From an uncultured Lachnospiraceae bacterium (GTDB lineage Bacteria > Bacillota > Clostridia > Lachnospirales > Lachnospiraceae), in the NCBI GenBank assembly GCA_947175845.1, contig CAMWOK010000174.1, positions 1 to 6,545 of the forward strand: a stretch of 6,545 nucleotides of DNA, written 5' to 3'. The notes below the pieces were generated by a model. The model saw nothing but the letters and a program-made list of their open reading frames with translations. It had not been told where the DNA came from and did no database searches. The translations under genes and the position numbers were made by a program. Within the stretch, counting starts at the first letter, position 1; each line of letters starts with the position of its first letter. This document shows, in pieces, positions 6,390 through 6,545 of this stretch.

Positions 6390-6545
6390 TCAATAAACGA
6401 CATGTTCTCTGTGATATTGGATAAAGTCACCCTTATCGAAATCCGTCAGGCGCCCATAGTCATCTAAAATCAACTTGATCAATGCGGCGGATCTTGCCTG
6501 GGTATTGATACTTTTTGTGGGATTAAATTCAATATCTGTAAAATA
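6390..6545 (-). CDS. C-terminal end of an unidentified protein, cut by right edge
   Basis: An open frame enters from the right edge and ends at TGA (6392-6390), giving 51 C-terminal residues: YFTDIEFNPTKSINTQARSA at the start, then ALIKLILDDYGRLTDFDKGD, and FIQYHREHVVY at the end. The composition (charged helix, no rare codons or long low-complexity run) looks like a real protein tail. I do not recognise the family. The stop lies 80 bp before the start of the DUF6578-like gene; no strong hairpin or promoter is seen in that gap, so the genes may be co-transcribed. It could also be the end of a shifted or spurious frame, since only 51 residues are visible. Confidence 0.6.
   Translation of the reverse strand, partial: YFTDIEFNPTKSINTQARSAALIKLILDDYGRLTDFDKGDFIQYHREHVVY

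Noticed and set aside
6310..6393. N-terminal extension of the DUF6578-like protein from TTG 6393
   Set aside because: The extra 28 residues are highly basic and low in family character, TTG overlaps the upstream stop region without a good ribosome binding site, and ATG 6309 has a strong one.

Overview
The window looks like chromosomal sequence from a low-GC-phylum Gram-positive bacterium of the Clostridia, most probably a Lachnospiraceae-type gut anaerobe. The grounds are strong GGAGG-type ribosome binding sites in front of nearly every gene, GTG and TTG starts, moderate GC, and proteins (topoisomerase III, archaeal/fungal-type aspartate-semialdehyde dehydrogenase) whose sequence style matches that group. 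The assignment comes from recognition, not from a search.

All supported genes lie on the minus strand, so transcription runs from high to low coordinates. In transcription order they are: (1) the last 51 codons of an unidentified gene (6545-6390); (2) a 132-residue DUF6578-like protein (6309-5911); (3) a 131-residue four-helix membrane protein (5898-5503), tightly coupled to the previous gene; (4) a 142-bp intergenic region with inverted repeats and a possible promoter; (5) aspartate-semialdehyde dehydrogenase, asd (5360-4275), followed by a terminator-like hairpin (4272-4232); (6) a 357-residue ankyrin-repeat protein with an unassigned C-terminal domain (4193-3120); (7) a 274-residue NAD(P)-dependent reductase of the RmlD/extended-SDR type (3068-2244); (8) DNA topoisomerase III, topB, starting at TTG 2182 and running off the left edge after 727 residues.

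The genes do not form one pathway. Asd is core amino-acid and cell-wall metabolism (lysine, diaminopimelate, threonine, methionine). TopB is DNA decatenation. The reductase is probably involved in sugar or nucleotide-sugar chemistry, but no partner gene is present. The ankyrin protein, the DUF6578-like protein and the small membrane protein are accessory genes of unknown role. Ankyrin, reductase and topB are 51 and 61 bp apart with no clear terminator between them and may share a transcript. I found no transposase, integrase, CRISPR array, tRNA or rRNA, and no convincing undescribed multi-gene system. The best candidates for a second look are the ankyrin protein's C-terminal domain, the coupled DUF6578/membrane pair, and the repeat-rich region upstream of asd.
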